From Panacagrimonas sp965216845 (GTDB taxonomy: Bacteria > Pseudomonadota > Gammaproteobacteria > Nevskiales > Nevskiaceae): a DNA stretch of 64,000 nucleotides. A program made the translations under genes and the position numbers. Within the stretch, counting starts at the first letter, position 1. Each line of letters begins with the position of its first letter. The stretch is taken from contig OZ244200.1 in NCBI GenBank assembly GCA_965216845.1, positions 1,612,001 to 1,676,000 of the forward strand, in the 5' to 3' direction. Below, in pieces: positions 42,922 through 50,744 of the stretch. The notes under the pieces are model-generated. The model had not been told where the DNA came from. It saw only the letters and a program-made list of their open reading frames with translations, and ran no database searches.

Positions 42922-44067
42922 TCAGTGTCCCGGATGCGCGCGACCGGGCGCTTTGAGGCGCAGCACCGCGAACGGCGCCTTGGCGCGAATGTGGTCATCG
43001 CTGCGTCCCAGGACCTGATGCAGGGCCGAAGCGGTGACATACAGATCACCGTCCGGGCCAAAACTCAGGCCGTTGGGCCACCGCAGTTGCGTGGCGTCCT
43101 GAATCAGCGTTTCCAGCGCGCGGTCGGATGACAGCATGGTGATCGCGCTGTGTTCGAAATCGGTCAGATAGATGCGCCCCTGGTCGTCGGTGCTGATGCC
43201 GGCTGACATCGTCTTGGCGGCATAGCTTTGCACCCGTCCGGCCAGCGCGGTGGCTTGCATGGACGGGTCGAGCAGGTCTGACAGTCGCAATCGGTAGAGC
43301 TGAAGATTGGTGGGCGGCGCCAAGTAGAGCCATTGGCCATCGCGGTCCAGGGCGATGGAGCCCACCCCGGGACGGATACTGAACAGACCAAACAATTCCA
43401 TGCGCCGACGCTGCACCACCGGGGTGAACTTCTCGGCGCCGAGCGCCGGGTGATTTTCCAGCACGCGTCGTGCGGTTTGCCCCAGGACGTCGTACACAAT
43501 CAGCGCCGGCCGCTGGCGCAGAATGCTGGCGTCGGCAATGATCACGTGCAGGCCATCGGCGCTGACCTGCAGGTCATTCAGGTGCGAACCGCGCGGCGCA
43601 ATATTCGGCCCGAATTCGAAAGCATGAACCTGCAAGCCGCTGTTCAGATCAAAAGCCAGCAAGCGCGGTGGATACCAGCCGTGCTTGCCGGTATCCAGTG
43701 TCCACAGCCGGTTTTGCCGATCGATACGAATCCCCAGCACCTGCCGAAAGCAATTCGGCTCGACGTTGCAATCCAGAAAGCTTTGGTCCGGGAAGGGGGT
43801 GGGGTGGCCGTCAACGATTTCCACCACCGCCATCTCGGGTCGCGCCCACGGATGCAGACTGACGAATACACGTCCGTGGCTGGAAACGGCGATATTTCCG
43901 GGCGGATCATCCAGTTCCGTCACGATCTCCAATGCGCTGGCGTGCAGCCGCGCCGCCGTGCTGCGATCAGGAAAATCCGCGCCGCCGCCATAACGGTATT
44001 TCACCAACCCAGCTGCTAGCGCCAGCGCTACGGCAACCAACAGCAGCAGTTTGAGCAGCCGCCGCAT
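42922..44067 (-). CDS. Major royal jelly/yellow-like beta-propeller protein
   Basis: A 381-residue protein with a single N-terminal hydrophobic segment (residues about 4-21), then a six-bladed propeller. 'VSSHGRVFVSLHPW', 'LGIRIDRQNRLWTLDTG', 'HLNDLQVS', 'IADASI' and 'LSFGPDGDLYVT' fit the MRJP/yellow family. Bacterial members have no settled function; the animal relatives include dopachrome-converting enzymes and ligand carriers. It is probably periplasmic or membrane-tethered. It lies just downstream of rnt on the same strand, with a 9-bp gap. Confidence 0.75.
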   Translation of the reverse strand: MRRLLKLLLLVAVALALAAGLVKYRYGGGADFPDRSTAARLHASALEIVTELDDPPGNIAVSSHGRVFVSLHPWARPEMAVVEIVDGHPTPFPDQSFLDCNVEPNCFRQVLGIRIDRQNRLWTLDTGKHGWYPPRLLAFDLNSGLQVHAFEFGPNIAPRGSHLNDLQVSADGLHVIIADASILRQRPALIVYDVLGQTARRVLENHPALGAEKFTPVVQRRRMELFGLFSIRPGVGSIALDRDGQWLYLAPPTNLQLYRLRLSDLLDPSMQATALAGRVQSYAAKTMSAGISTDDQGRIYLTDFEHSAITMLSSDRALETLIQDATQLRWPNGLSFGPDGDLYVTASALHQVLGRSDDHIRAKAPFAVLRLKAPGRAHPGH

Positions 44068-44076
44068 GGTCGCGGT

Positions 44077-44706
44077 TTACGGCGCGTCAGTTGCTATGCG
44101 ACCGATCCGGTTCACCAACAAACAGAACAGGTCCGCAGTTTTTTCCGCGTCATAAATCGCCGAATGCGCCTGATTGGCGTCATAGCCCAGATCTGCGACC
44201 TGCAGCGCCTTGGCCAGCACGGTTTGGCCCAGGGCGGCGCCGGCCAGCGTGACCGTGTCGAAACAGGAAAAGGGGTGAAACGGGCTGCGCTTGATGTTGT
44301 GGCGCGCAATCGCCGCGTTGATGAAGCCCAGATCGAAATGCGCGTTGTGGCCCACCAGAATCGCACGCGTGCAGCCTTGTTCGGATACCGCGCGCCGGAT
44401 GGGCTTGAACACGTGCGCCAGCGCCTCGGGTTCGGGTTTGGCCAGGCGCAGCGGATTGTCCAGACGGATGCCGTTGACCTCCATCGAGGCCTTTTCGATG
44501 TTGGCGCCCTCAAACGGCTCTACGTGCGCAAACACGGTTTCGCGGCGTTGTAGCTGGCCGTCGGCGTCAACCCCCAGAATCACCGCCGCCACCTCCAACA
44601 AGGCATCGGTCTGATCGTTGAAGCCCCCGGTCTCCACATCCACCACCACCGGCAGGAATCCGCGAAAGCGCTGGCCGACGCGCGGCTCATTGTTTGTTTC
44701 TTGCAT
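44077..44706 (-). CDS. rnt: Ribonuclease T
   Basis: A 209-residue DEDDh exonuclease that trims the 3' ends of tRNAs and other stable RNAs. The motifs are 'VVVDVETGGFNDQTDALLE' (ExoI), 'VGHNAHFDLGFINAA' (ExoII) and 'HSAIYDAEKTA' (ExoIII with the catalytic His). The family-specific 'RGFLPVVVD' opening is present. It is divergent from argG, with about 100 bp between. Confidence 0.95.
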   Translation of the reverse strand: MQETNNEPRVGQRFRGFLPVVVDVETGGFNDQTDALLEVAAVILGVDADGQLQRRETVFAHVEPFEGANIEKASMEVNGIRLDNPLRLAKPEPEALAHVFKPIRRAVSEQGCTRAILVGHNAHFDLGFINAAIARHNIKRSPFHPFSCFDTVTLAGAALGQTVLAKALQVADLGYDANQAHSAIYDAEKTADLFCLLVNRIGRIATDAP

Positions 44707-44808
44707 GGGCCGCGCACTATAGCCGATGACCCTGGGCCACCCCCACCGAACAGCCTGTCAGACCGATTCAGACCTATAATTCGCGGCCCATCGCATGCAA
44801 GAAGCAAG

Positions 44809-46020
44809 ATGAGCAAACCCCGCAAAGTGGCGCTGGCCTATTCCGGCGGCCTGGACACCTCGGTCATTCTCAAATGGCTGCAAGATACTTATGACTGCGA
44901 GGTGGTGACCTTTACCGCCGACGTTGGTCAGGGCGAAGAGCTGGAGCCTGTACGGCCCAAGGCGCAGGCGCTGGGCGTGAAGGAAATCTTCATCGACGAT
45001 CTGCGCGAAGAATTCGTGCGCGACTTCGTGTTTCCGATGTTTCGCGCCAACGCCATCTACGAGGGCGAGTATCTGCTGGGAACCAGCATCGCGCGACCAT
45101 TGATCGCCAAGCGTCAGGTGGAGATCGCGCGCCAGACCGGCTGCGATGCGCTGGCGCACGGCGCCACCGGCAAGGGCAACGATCAGGTGCGATTCGAGCT
45201 GGGCGCCTACGCGCTGTGGCCGGAGGTGAAGATCATCGCCCCCTGGCGCGAATGGGATCTGAACTCGCGTGAAAAGCTGCTCGCCTACGCCGAGAAGCAC
45301 GGCATTCCCATCGCCAAGAATCCGGGCGGCGGCAGTCCTTACTCCATGGACGCCAACGCCCTGCACATCAGCTACGAAGGCGGCGGTCTGGAAGATCCCT
45401 GGTGGACACCGCCGGACGATATCTGGCGCATGACGGTCAATCCGGAAGATGCGCCGGACGAGGCCGAGGTCATCACCATCGGCTTCGAACGCGGTGATGC
45501 GGTGTCGGTCAACGGCGAAAAGCTCAGCCCCTTCGGCGTGCTGGACCGCTTGAACGCGCTGGCCGGCAAACACGGCATCGGCCGGCTCGATATCGTCGAG
45601 AACCGCTATGTCGGTATGAAGTCGCGCGGCTGTTACGAAACCCCCGGCGGCACCTTGCTGCTCAAGGCACACCGCGCCATCGAGTCGATCACTCTGGATC
45701 GCGAGGAGGCGCACCTGAAAGACGAGATCATGCCGCGCTACGCCAAGCTGATCTACAACGGCTACTGGTTCTCCGCCGAGCGTCAGGCGCTGCAGGCGCT
45801 GATCGATGAGACACAGAAAAACGTCAGCGGCGAGGTCAAGCTCAAGCTCTACAAGGGCGGGGTCTACAACGCCGGACGGCGTTCTGACCGCTCACTGTTC
45901 GACGAAAATCTGTCTACTTTCGAGGACGACAGAGGCGCTTACGATCAGAAAGACGCCGAGGGCTTCATCCGACTCAACGCCCTGCGTCTGCGAACCAGCG
46001 CCAAACGGCATTCGGGCTGA
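44809..46020 (+). CDS. argG: Argininosuccinate synthase
   Basis: Condenses citrulline and aspartate with ATP. The 403-residue type 1 enzyme starts 'MSKPRKVALAYSGGLDTSVI' with the SGGLDTS ATP loop; 'TADVGQGEE', 'HGATGKGNDQVRFE' and 'PWRE' follow. A consensus -10 box TATAAT lies at 44775-44780, with a poor -35. The C-terminal 31 codons (from 45925) and the stop are repeated three more times downstream in a 183-bp tandem array, but the gene itself is intact and of normal length. Confidence 0.97.
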   Translation: MSKPRKVALAYSGGLDTSVILKWLQDTYDCEVVTFTADVGQGEELEPVRPKAQALGVKEIFIDDLREEFVRDFVFPMFRANAIYEGEYLLGTSIARPLIAKRQVEIARQTGCDALAHGATGKGNDQVRFELGAYALWPEVKIIAPWREWDLNSREKLLAYAEKHGIPIAKNPGGGSPYSMDANALHISYEGGGLEDPWWTPPDDIWRMTVNPEDAPDEAEVITIGFERGDAVSVNGEKLSPFGVLDRLNALAGKHGIGRLDIVENRYVGMKSRGCYETPGGTLLLKAHRAIESITLDREEAHLKDEIMPRYAKLIYNGYWFSAERQALQALIDETQKNVSGEVKLKLYKGGVYNAGRRSDRSLFDENLSTFEDDRGAYDQKDAEGFIRLNALRLRTSAKRHSG

Positions 46021-46203
46021 GCGCGGCTCGAAAGCAGCGCCGGCTCCCGCACCCATTCGTATCCGCGCTGCGGATACGAAGCACCGTGTCGCCGGCGCCT
46101 TTCTCGTGACGACCGAGGCGCTTACGATCAAAAGGACGCCGAAGGCTTCATTCGACTCAATGCACTGCGCTTGAGAACCAACGCCAAGCGTCATTCGGGC
46201 TGA
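46021..46203 (+). repeat. argG-tail tandem unit 1 (183 bp)
   Basis: An 87-bp spacer (46021-46107) is followed by a 96-bp copy of the argG 3' end (46108-46203) including the TGA. The copy has 13 base differences from argG, 12 of them synonymous and one Ser-to-Asn. The spacer contains nested inverted repeats: inner arms TTCGTATCCGC and GCGGATACGAA (46056-46066, 46070-46080; 3-nt loop) and outer arms GCGCCGGC and GCCGGCGC (46037-46044, 46091-46098). Confidence 0.97.
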
Positions 46204-46386
46204 GCGCGGCTCGAAAGCAGCGCCGGCTCCCGCACCCATTCGTATCCGCGCTGCGGATACGAAGCACCGTGTCGCCGGCGCCTTTCTCGTGACGACCGAG
46301 GCGCTTACGATCAAAAGGACGCTGAAGGCTTCATCCGACTCAACGCCCTGCGCTTGAGAACCAGCGCCAAGCGTCATTCGGGCTGA
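46204..46386 (+). repeat. argG-tail tandem unit 2 (183 bp)
   Basis: Same structure as the first unit: spacer 46204-46290, argG tail copy 46291-46386. The spacer is identical in its hairpin arms. The copy has 10 differences from argG, all synonymous, seven of which are shared by all three downstream copies. Confidence 0.97.
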
Positions 46387-46569
46387 GCGCGGCTCGAAAG
46401 CGGCGCCGGCTCCCGCACCCGTTCGTATCCGCGCTGCGGATACGAAGCACCGTGTCGCCGGCGCCTTTCTCGTGACGATAGAGGCGCTTACGATCAAAAA
46501 GACGCCGAAGGCTTCATCCGACTCAATGCACTGCGCTTGAGAACCAGCGCCAAGCGTCATTCGGGCTGA
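46387..46569 (+). repeat. argG-tail tandem unit 3 (183 bp)
   Basis: Spacer 46387-46473 and argG tail copy 46474-46569. The spacer has two changes in the region before the inner hairpin. The coding copy shows 10 synonymous differences from argG and keeps AGA at the third codon like argG itself, unlike the first two units. Confidence 0.97.
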
Positions 46570-46623
46570 GTGCGGCTCGAAAGCAGCGCCGAGTTGTCGG
46601 CGCCGTTCTCGGACGACCGTGGC
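46570..46623 (+). repeat. Degenerate fourth spacer with a simple hairpin
   Basis: The first ~22 bp match the start of the repeat spacer. Then the inner palindrome is missing and the outer arms are joined as GCGCCGA-gttg-TCGGCGC (46586-46603), followed by a short match to the junction (TTCTCG, GACGACCG). It may be the ancestral 3' untranslated region of argG, or a deletion derivative. Between here and the hydrolase start at 46823 I see no gene or further repeat. Confidence 0.7.
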
Positions 46624-46822
46624 AGTGGCGCATCGCAAGCAATGTTCTCGAACCGTCAAAACCTGCCTTGGCGGCGGTGGCGACGGCCCTGTGCAAATTG
46701 CCGGTCGCGTGATTTGCGCATGAGCAGCCGTTGACATCAGCCAATGGCGCCTTGATCTCTGCCGTGGTCGCCTGCGTTCGGCGGACTTACAATAGCCGTT
46801 CGCTTTGAGCCGAGTCGTTGCC

Positions 46823-47728
46823 ATGACGGATGCTTCCGCCATTCAGAATATTCACGCCAACGGGCTGGATTTCGCCTATTTGCAGGCCGGCGATCCGGCT
46901 GCGCCGCTGGTGCTTTGCATGCATGGGTTTCCCGATACCGCCTGGAGCTTCGTGCCGGTGTTGTCGCGCCTTTCGCAGGCGGGGTTTTACGCCGTGGCGC
47001 CCTTCATGCGCGGTTACGCGCCCAGCGGTCTGGCGCCGGACGGTGACTATTCCATGCTGGCCCTGGGGCGCGACGTGCTGGCGCTGATCGAACATTTTGA
47101 TCGTGAGCAGGCCTTCGTGGTCGGTCATGATTGGGGCGCGCTGGCCACCTATGTTGCGGCCAGTTTGCGACCGGATCGGATATCGCGCATCGTCACTGCG
47201 GCGGTGCCGCACATGCGCCGGTTCCTGCTGCGGCCATCCAAGGCACAGCTCAAGCGTTCGCATTACATCTACAAGTTTCAGACCCCCGCATGGCCCGAGC
47301 GCACCCTGCCCAAGGATGATTTCGCGTGGATTGAGAACCTGATCCGCGACTGGTCCCCAGGCTGGGCGTTCAGTGCGGCTGATTTGGCGCCACTCAAGTC
47401 CGGATTCGCCGAACCGGCAAGGCTGCGCGCCGCATTGGCCTATTACCGTGCGTTGCCGCGTCTGGCGACACCGGGTATCTGGGGGGCGGCGATGAAGCCG
47501 GTACCGGTGCCCGCGCGCATCATCTACGGCACGAATGACGGCTGCATCGGTCCGGAAATGTTCGACCGACAGGAAAAGCACTTTCCAAACGGACTGGACC
47601 TGTGCTGCTTCGACGGCGCCGGGCATTTCATGCAATGCGAGCGACCGGATGCGTTTGCCGACGCGGTGATTGCGCACCTGCGGCCATCCACCGGTGAGTC
47701 GGACGGTGATCAGGTGAGCGTGGCTTAA
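46823..47728 (+). CDS. Alpha/beta hydrolase, epoxide-hydrolase/haloalkane-dehalogenase-like
   Basis: A 301-residue alpha/beta-hydrolase. The oxyanion motif is 'MHGFPDTAWSF' and the nucleophile elbow 'VGHDWGALA', with Asp rather than Ser, as in epoxide hydrolases and haloalkane dehalogenases. The catalytic His is in 'GAGHFMQCERP'. The substrate cannot be assigned. ATG 46823 begins just before the first strand; GTG-type starts upstream are unlikely. It stands alone downstream of the argG repeat array. Confidence 0.85.
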   Translation: MTDASAIQNIHANGLDFAYLQAGDPAAPLVLCMHGFPDTAWSFVPVLSRLSQAGFYAVAPFMRGYAPSGLAPDGDYSMLALGRDVLALIEHFDREQAFVVGHDWGALATYVAASLRPDRISRIVTAAVPHMRRFLLRPSKAQLKRSHYIYKFQTPAWPERTLPKDDFAWIENLIRDWSPGWAFSAADLAPLKSGFAEPARLRAALAYYRALPRLATPGIWGAAMKPVPVPARIIYGTNDGCIGPEMFDRQEKHFPNGLDLCCFDGAGHFMQCERPDAFADAVIAHLRPSTGESDGDQVSVA

Positions 47729-47853
47729 GGGGCAGGGCGGACCGTGCCCGCCTTCGGGGATTTGTTCTCAATCAATGGCGGCGACCGTGGGCCACCCCGC
47801 ATCTACTTTGCAAGGATGGGCCAGCGGTGCATGAGGCAACCTGCCCGAATCCA

Positions 47854-47928
47854 GGAGATCGCCACACCGCTTCGCGGTTCACGATGACGGTGATTGCGTC
47901 ATTGCGAATCAACGATGAAGCAATCTCC
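47854..47928. repeat. Palindromic interspersed repeat (MITE/REP-like)
   Basis: The segment starts GGAGATCGCCACACCG and ends CGATGAAGCAATCTCC, with inner arms ATGACG and CGTCAT around a short centre. The arms are imperfect inverted copies about 32-36 bp long. This GGAGATTGCTTC...GCAATGACG pattern recurs in intergenic regions of many bacteria. It lies in the 263-bp gap between the hydrolase and the SDR; nothing else is visible in that gap. Confidence 0.7.
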
Positions 47929-47991
47929 TTGGGGTCGATTGCGCTATCACGATGTCGGTCGTGATAACGCGTACTGCGCCGCGACGTCAGA

Positions 47992-48759
47992 TCATTTAGG
48001 CGCCATCCGGATTGCGCCGTCCAGGCGGATGGTTTCGCCGTTGAGCATGGGGTTTTGCACGATCTGATCCACCAGCAGCGCGAACTCATCGGGCCGGCCC
48101 AGGCGTGCGGGGAAGGGCACGCTACGACCCAGTGACTCACGCGCGGCTTCCGGCAACGAGACCATCATCGGTGTTTCAAACAGGCCCGGGGCAATGGTGA
48201 CCACGCGAATGCCCCAGCGCGCGAACTCGCGTGCAATTGGCAGAGTCATGCCAACCACGCCGGCTTTGGAGGCGGCGTAAGCGGGTTGTCCGATCTGGCC
48301 GTCAAACGCCGCCACGCTGGCGGTATTGATCACCACGCCGCGTTCGCCTCCATCATTGGCGTCCTGTTTGCTCATGGCGTCGGCGGCCAGGCGCAGCACG
48401 TTGAAGCTGCCGATCAGATTGATGTTGACGATGCGCGCGAAATTGGCCAGCGGTTGCGGGCCCTCTTTGGTGAGCACTTTCTGTGGCGTGCCAATGCCGG
48501 CGCAGTTGACCACGCCATGGATGGCGCCAAAGCTTTGCACCGCCAGGTCCACTGCGGCTTGTGCGTCCGATTCGCTGGCGACATCGGCGCGCGAGAATCG
48601 GACGCAATGGCCCAATTCGGCCGCCAATGCATTTCCACGCGCATCATTCAGGTCCGCGATGATGACATTGGCGCCAACGCCCGCCAGGCGACGCACGGCG
48701 GCTTCACCCAAGCCGGATGCGCCACCGGTGACCAGAAAAGTACTCCCTTCGATCTTCAT
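47992..48759 (-). CDS. Short-chain dehydrogenase (3-hydroxyacyl-CoA dehydrogenase type 2-like)
   Basis: A 255-residue SDR. The NAD-binding motif is 'LVTGGASGLGEAAVRRLA', followed by 'ADLND' (acidic residue favouring NAD), 'NCAGIG', and the catalytic Ser and Y-x-x-x-K in 'INTASVAAFDGQIGQPAYAASKAG'. The sequence resembles HSD17B10-type 3-hydroxyacyl-CoA dehydrogenases that act in fatty-acid or branched-chain acyl-CoA oxidation. The exact substrate is uncertain. It is 26 bp downstream of the DUF4399 gene on the same strand. Confidence 0.85.
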   Translation of the reverse strand: MKIEGSTFLVTGGASGLGEAAVRRLAGVGANVIIADLNDARGNALAAELGHCVRFSRADVASESDAQAAVDLAVQSFGAIHGVVNCAGIGTPQKVLTKEGPQPLANFARIVNINLIGSFNVLRLAADAMSKQDANDGGERGVVINTASVAAFDGQIGQPAYAASKAGVVGMTLPIAREFARWGIRVVTIAPGLFETPMMVSLPEAARESLGRSVPFPARLGRPDEFALLVDQIVQNPMLNGETIRLDGAIRMAPK

Positions 48760-48785
48760 AGTGTTGTCTTGCCTTGGTGTTGGAT

Positions 48786-49292
48786 TTATTCCACCGTGAT
48801 GGAAATCTTCTGCGACATCAGCGGTGGGTTGAAGGACTGATGCTTCCAGTCCGCCAGGATGAGCTGAATCTTGTGTTTGCCGGGCGAGAGTTCGACCTCG
48901 GTTTGCGTCTGGCCGCCGCCAAAGTGGACCACCTGCTCGGATGCCGGCAAGGGCTGGCTGAGGTTGACCTGCGGGTCGTCGATCAGCAGATGATGGTGGC
49001 CGGTGTTGTCGTTCTGCACGCCGGCCGGGGCCACACCCATGCCGTGAAGGCCGAACACGATTTTCACCGGACTGCTGACGGTGGCGCCGGCTTTGGGCTC
49101 GATGATGTACACCTTGGCGCCTTCGGGCGCGGCGGTTGGCAGGTTGAGGGTTTGCGCCATCTTGCCCTGCGCCTGTTTGCTGGCGGCCTTCTTGATGGCT
49201 TCCATGGCATCGTTGCCCTGCGCTTGCACGCTCAGGCCGAGTAAGCCGATGGCGATGATGGGCACCCAAGGGGCGCGTCGAATTGGGAACAT
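48786..49292 (-). CDS. DUF4399 periplasmic protein
   Basis: A 168-residue exported protein. A signal peptide (about residues 1-23, ending V-Q-A-Q) precedes a beta-sandwich domain with 'VYIIEPKAGATVSSPVKIVFG', 'GHHHLLID' and 'PGKHKIQLILAD', the DUF4399 signature. The His cluster could bind a metal such as copper; function is unknown. ATG 49292 has an AGGAGT ribosome binding site six bases upstream, which decides the start. Confidence 0.82.
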   Translation of the reverse strand: MFPIRRAPWVPIIAIGLLGLSVQAQGNDAMEAIKKAASKQAQGKMAQTLNLPTAAPEGAKVYIIEPKAGATVSSPVKIVFGLHGMGVAPAGVQNDNTGHHHLLIDDPQVNLSQPLPASEQVVHFGGGQTQTEVELSPGKHKIQLILADWKHQSFNPPLMSQKISITVE

Positions 49293-49577
49293 GCTTGACT
49301 CCTGGGGCGCAGCTGATCGGGATCGCATCATATCGTGATCGGTGCCGGTGATCGGCCAGGCCAATGGCTTGTCTTGCGAGCGGTTATACTCTGCGCCCTT
49401 TCGAGCGCCGGGTTGGACAATGCGGCGGCTCAAAACAACCGCCGCAGGCGTTCAAAAAGCCTGTGATCACAGCACGACGCGCAACAATGGCGCGACGGTC
49501 CAATGACCCCGATCAGCGCGCCGGGCGCGGCTGTTTCGATGCAAATGCTGGCGGATCATCACGACGAAGGAAGTACG

Positions 49578-49853
49578 ATGAAACGAATTTATGCAGGTAA
49601 TCTGCCGTTGGACACGACCGAAAAGGAACTCACGGAGTTGTTTTCCGAGCACGGGCGCGTCCGTTCGATCAAGCTGCCGATGGATGTGTTCAGCGGCAAG
49701 TGTCGTGGCTTTGGCTTCATCGAGATGGAAGGACACCACGCACGTGCTGCCATCGCCGCACTCAACGGCAAGGATTTTCGTGGTCAGCCCTTGCGCGTGA
49801 ATGAGGAGCGCCCGCAGAACGGGCGGGGTCGCGGCGGCGGTCGTCGTCACTGA
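49578..49853 (+). CDS. RRM-type RNA-binding protein
   Basis: A 91-residue protein made of one RNA-recognition motif. RNP2 is 'IYAGNLPL' and RNP1 'CRGFGFIEM', and the tail is Gly/Arg-rich ('GRGRGGGRRH'). Such small proteins in bacteria bind single-stranded RNA and are often induced by cold. The start follows a GAAGGAAG ribosome binding site. A TATACT -10-like box lies at 49385-49390, implying a leader of about 180 nt. The 285-bp upstream interval holds no other gene. Confidence 0.92.
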   Translation: MKRIYAGNLPLDTTEKELTELFSEHGRVRSIKLPMDVFSGKCRGFGFIEMEGHHARAAIAALNGKDFRGQPLRVNEERPQNGRGRGGGRRH

Positions 49854-49993
49854 GAAAACTTCGTAAAACGACCGCGCTCGGCAGCTTGCGCGTATGCGAT
49901 GCTCGGAATGTTCATTTATTCCCGCATAAACTCCGCTTCCTGCGCGCCTCTGTGCACGATCTGCCTTCGCGCGCTACGTTTTTCGAGGCTTTC

Positions 49994-50662
49994 TCAAGTC
50001 TGATTGGCGCTGATTTCGCGCACGCCGTGGGCTGATCCCAGAATCAGTACATCGGCCGGACGCTGCGCGAACAATCCGACCGTCACCACGCCCGGAATCA
50101 GACTGAGTTCGCGCTCGGTGGCGCGCGGATCGCTCAGATTCAGTCCGGAGACGTCCAGAATCTGGTGCCCGTTGTCAGTGACAAAGCCCTGCCGCCAACG
50201 CGCTTGAGCGCCCATTGATTCAAGCTTGCCACCGATCATCTGGCGCGCCATGGCGATGACTTCGATCGGCAGCGGGAAGGCGCCGAGTTGTTGCACGAAC
50301 TTGGATTCGTCGGCGATGCAGACGAACTGATCCGAAGCCGCGGCCACGATTTTTTCCCGTGTCAGTGCGCCGCCGCCGCCCTTGATGAGTTCGAGCGCAG
50401 GGTTGGCCTCGTCAGCGCCGTCGATATAAACGGACAGGCGGCCGGCACCGTCCAGATCCACAACCGGGATGCCGACGGCCTTCAGGCGCGCCGTACTGGC
50501 TTCGGATGAGGACACCGCAGCCTTGATCTGATGTCGCTGATCCGCCAAGGCGTCAATCAGCAGGTTGACGGTGGAGCCGGTGCCGACACCCAGCACGCTG
50601 TCCGGCACCAGGTATTTCAATGCGGCGCGGGCGGCCTTGGCTTTGGCCTGATTCTGTGTCAT
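49994..50662 (-). CDS. rpiA: Ribose-5-phosphate isomerase A
   Basis: Interconverts ribose-5-phosphate and ribulose-5-phosphate in the pentose phosphate pathway. The 222-residue protein has 'LGVGTGSTVNLLID', the catalytic region 'YIDGADEANPALELIKGGGGAL' (split over residues about 84-105) and 'FVTDNGHQILD'. It is downstream of yggS on the same strand, with 82 bp between. Confidence 0.96.
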   Translation of the reverse strand: MTQNQAKAKAARAALKYLVPDSVLGVGTGSTVNLLIDALADQRHQIKAAVSSSEASTARLKAVGIPVVDLDGAGRLSVYIDGADEANPALELIKGGGGALTREKIVAAASDQFVCIADESKFVQQLGAFPLPIEVIAMARQMIGGKLESMGAQARWRQGFVTDNGHQILDVSGLNLSDPRATERELSLIPGVVTVGLFAQRPADVLILGSAHGVREISANQT

Positions 50663-50744
50663 TAGCTTGGCGGGTCGAGATTTTGAGCGGCGCCATGGTG
50701 GCGCGCGCGCCGGTCCAATTCAAGTTGCATGCGCGTTTGCTCGA

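Noticed and set aside
46056..46080. Integron attC site or REP/TnpA-REP target in the argG spacers
   Set aside because: The hairpin lacks the conserved attC core ends and the GTAG/GGAG tetranucleotides of REP elements.
45892..46842. A 316-codon open frame on the minus strand across the argG repeats
   Set aside because: Its repeated 61-residue pattern is the shadow of the 183-bp DNA repeat. It runs antisense to argG tails whose changes preserve the plus-strand protein, and it lacks a plausible start signal.
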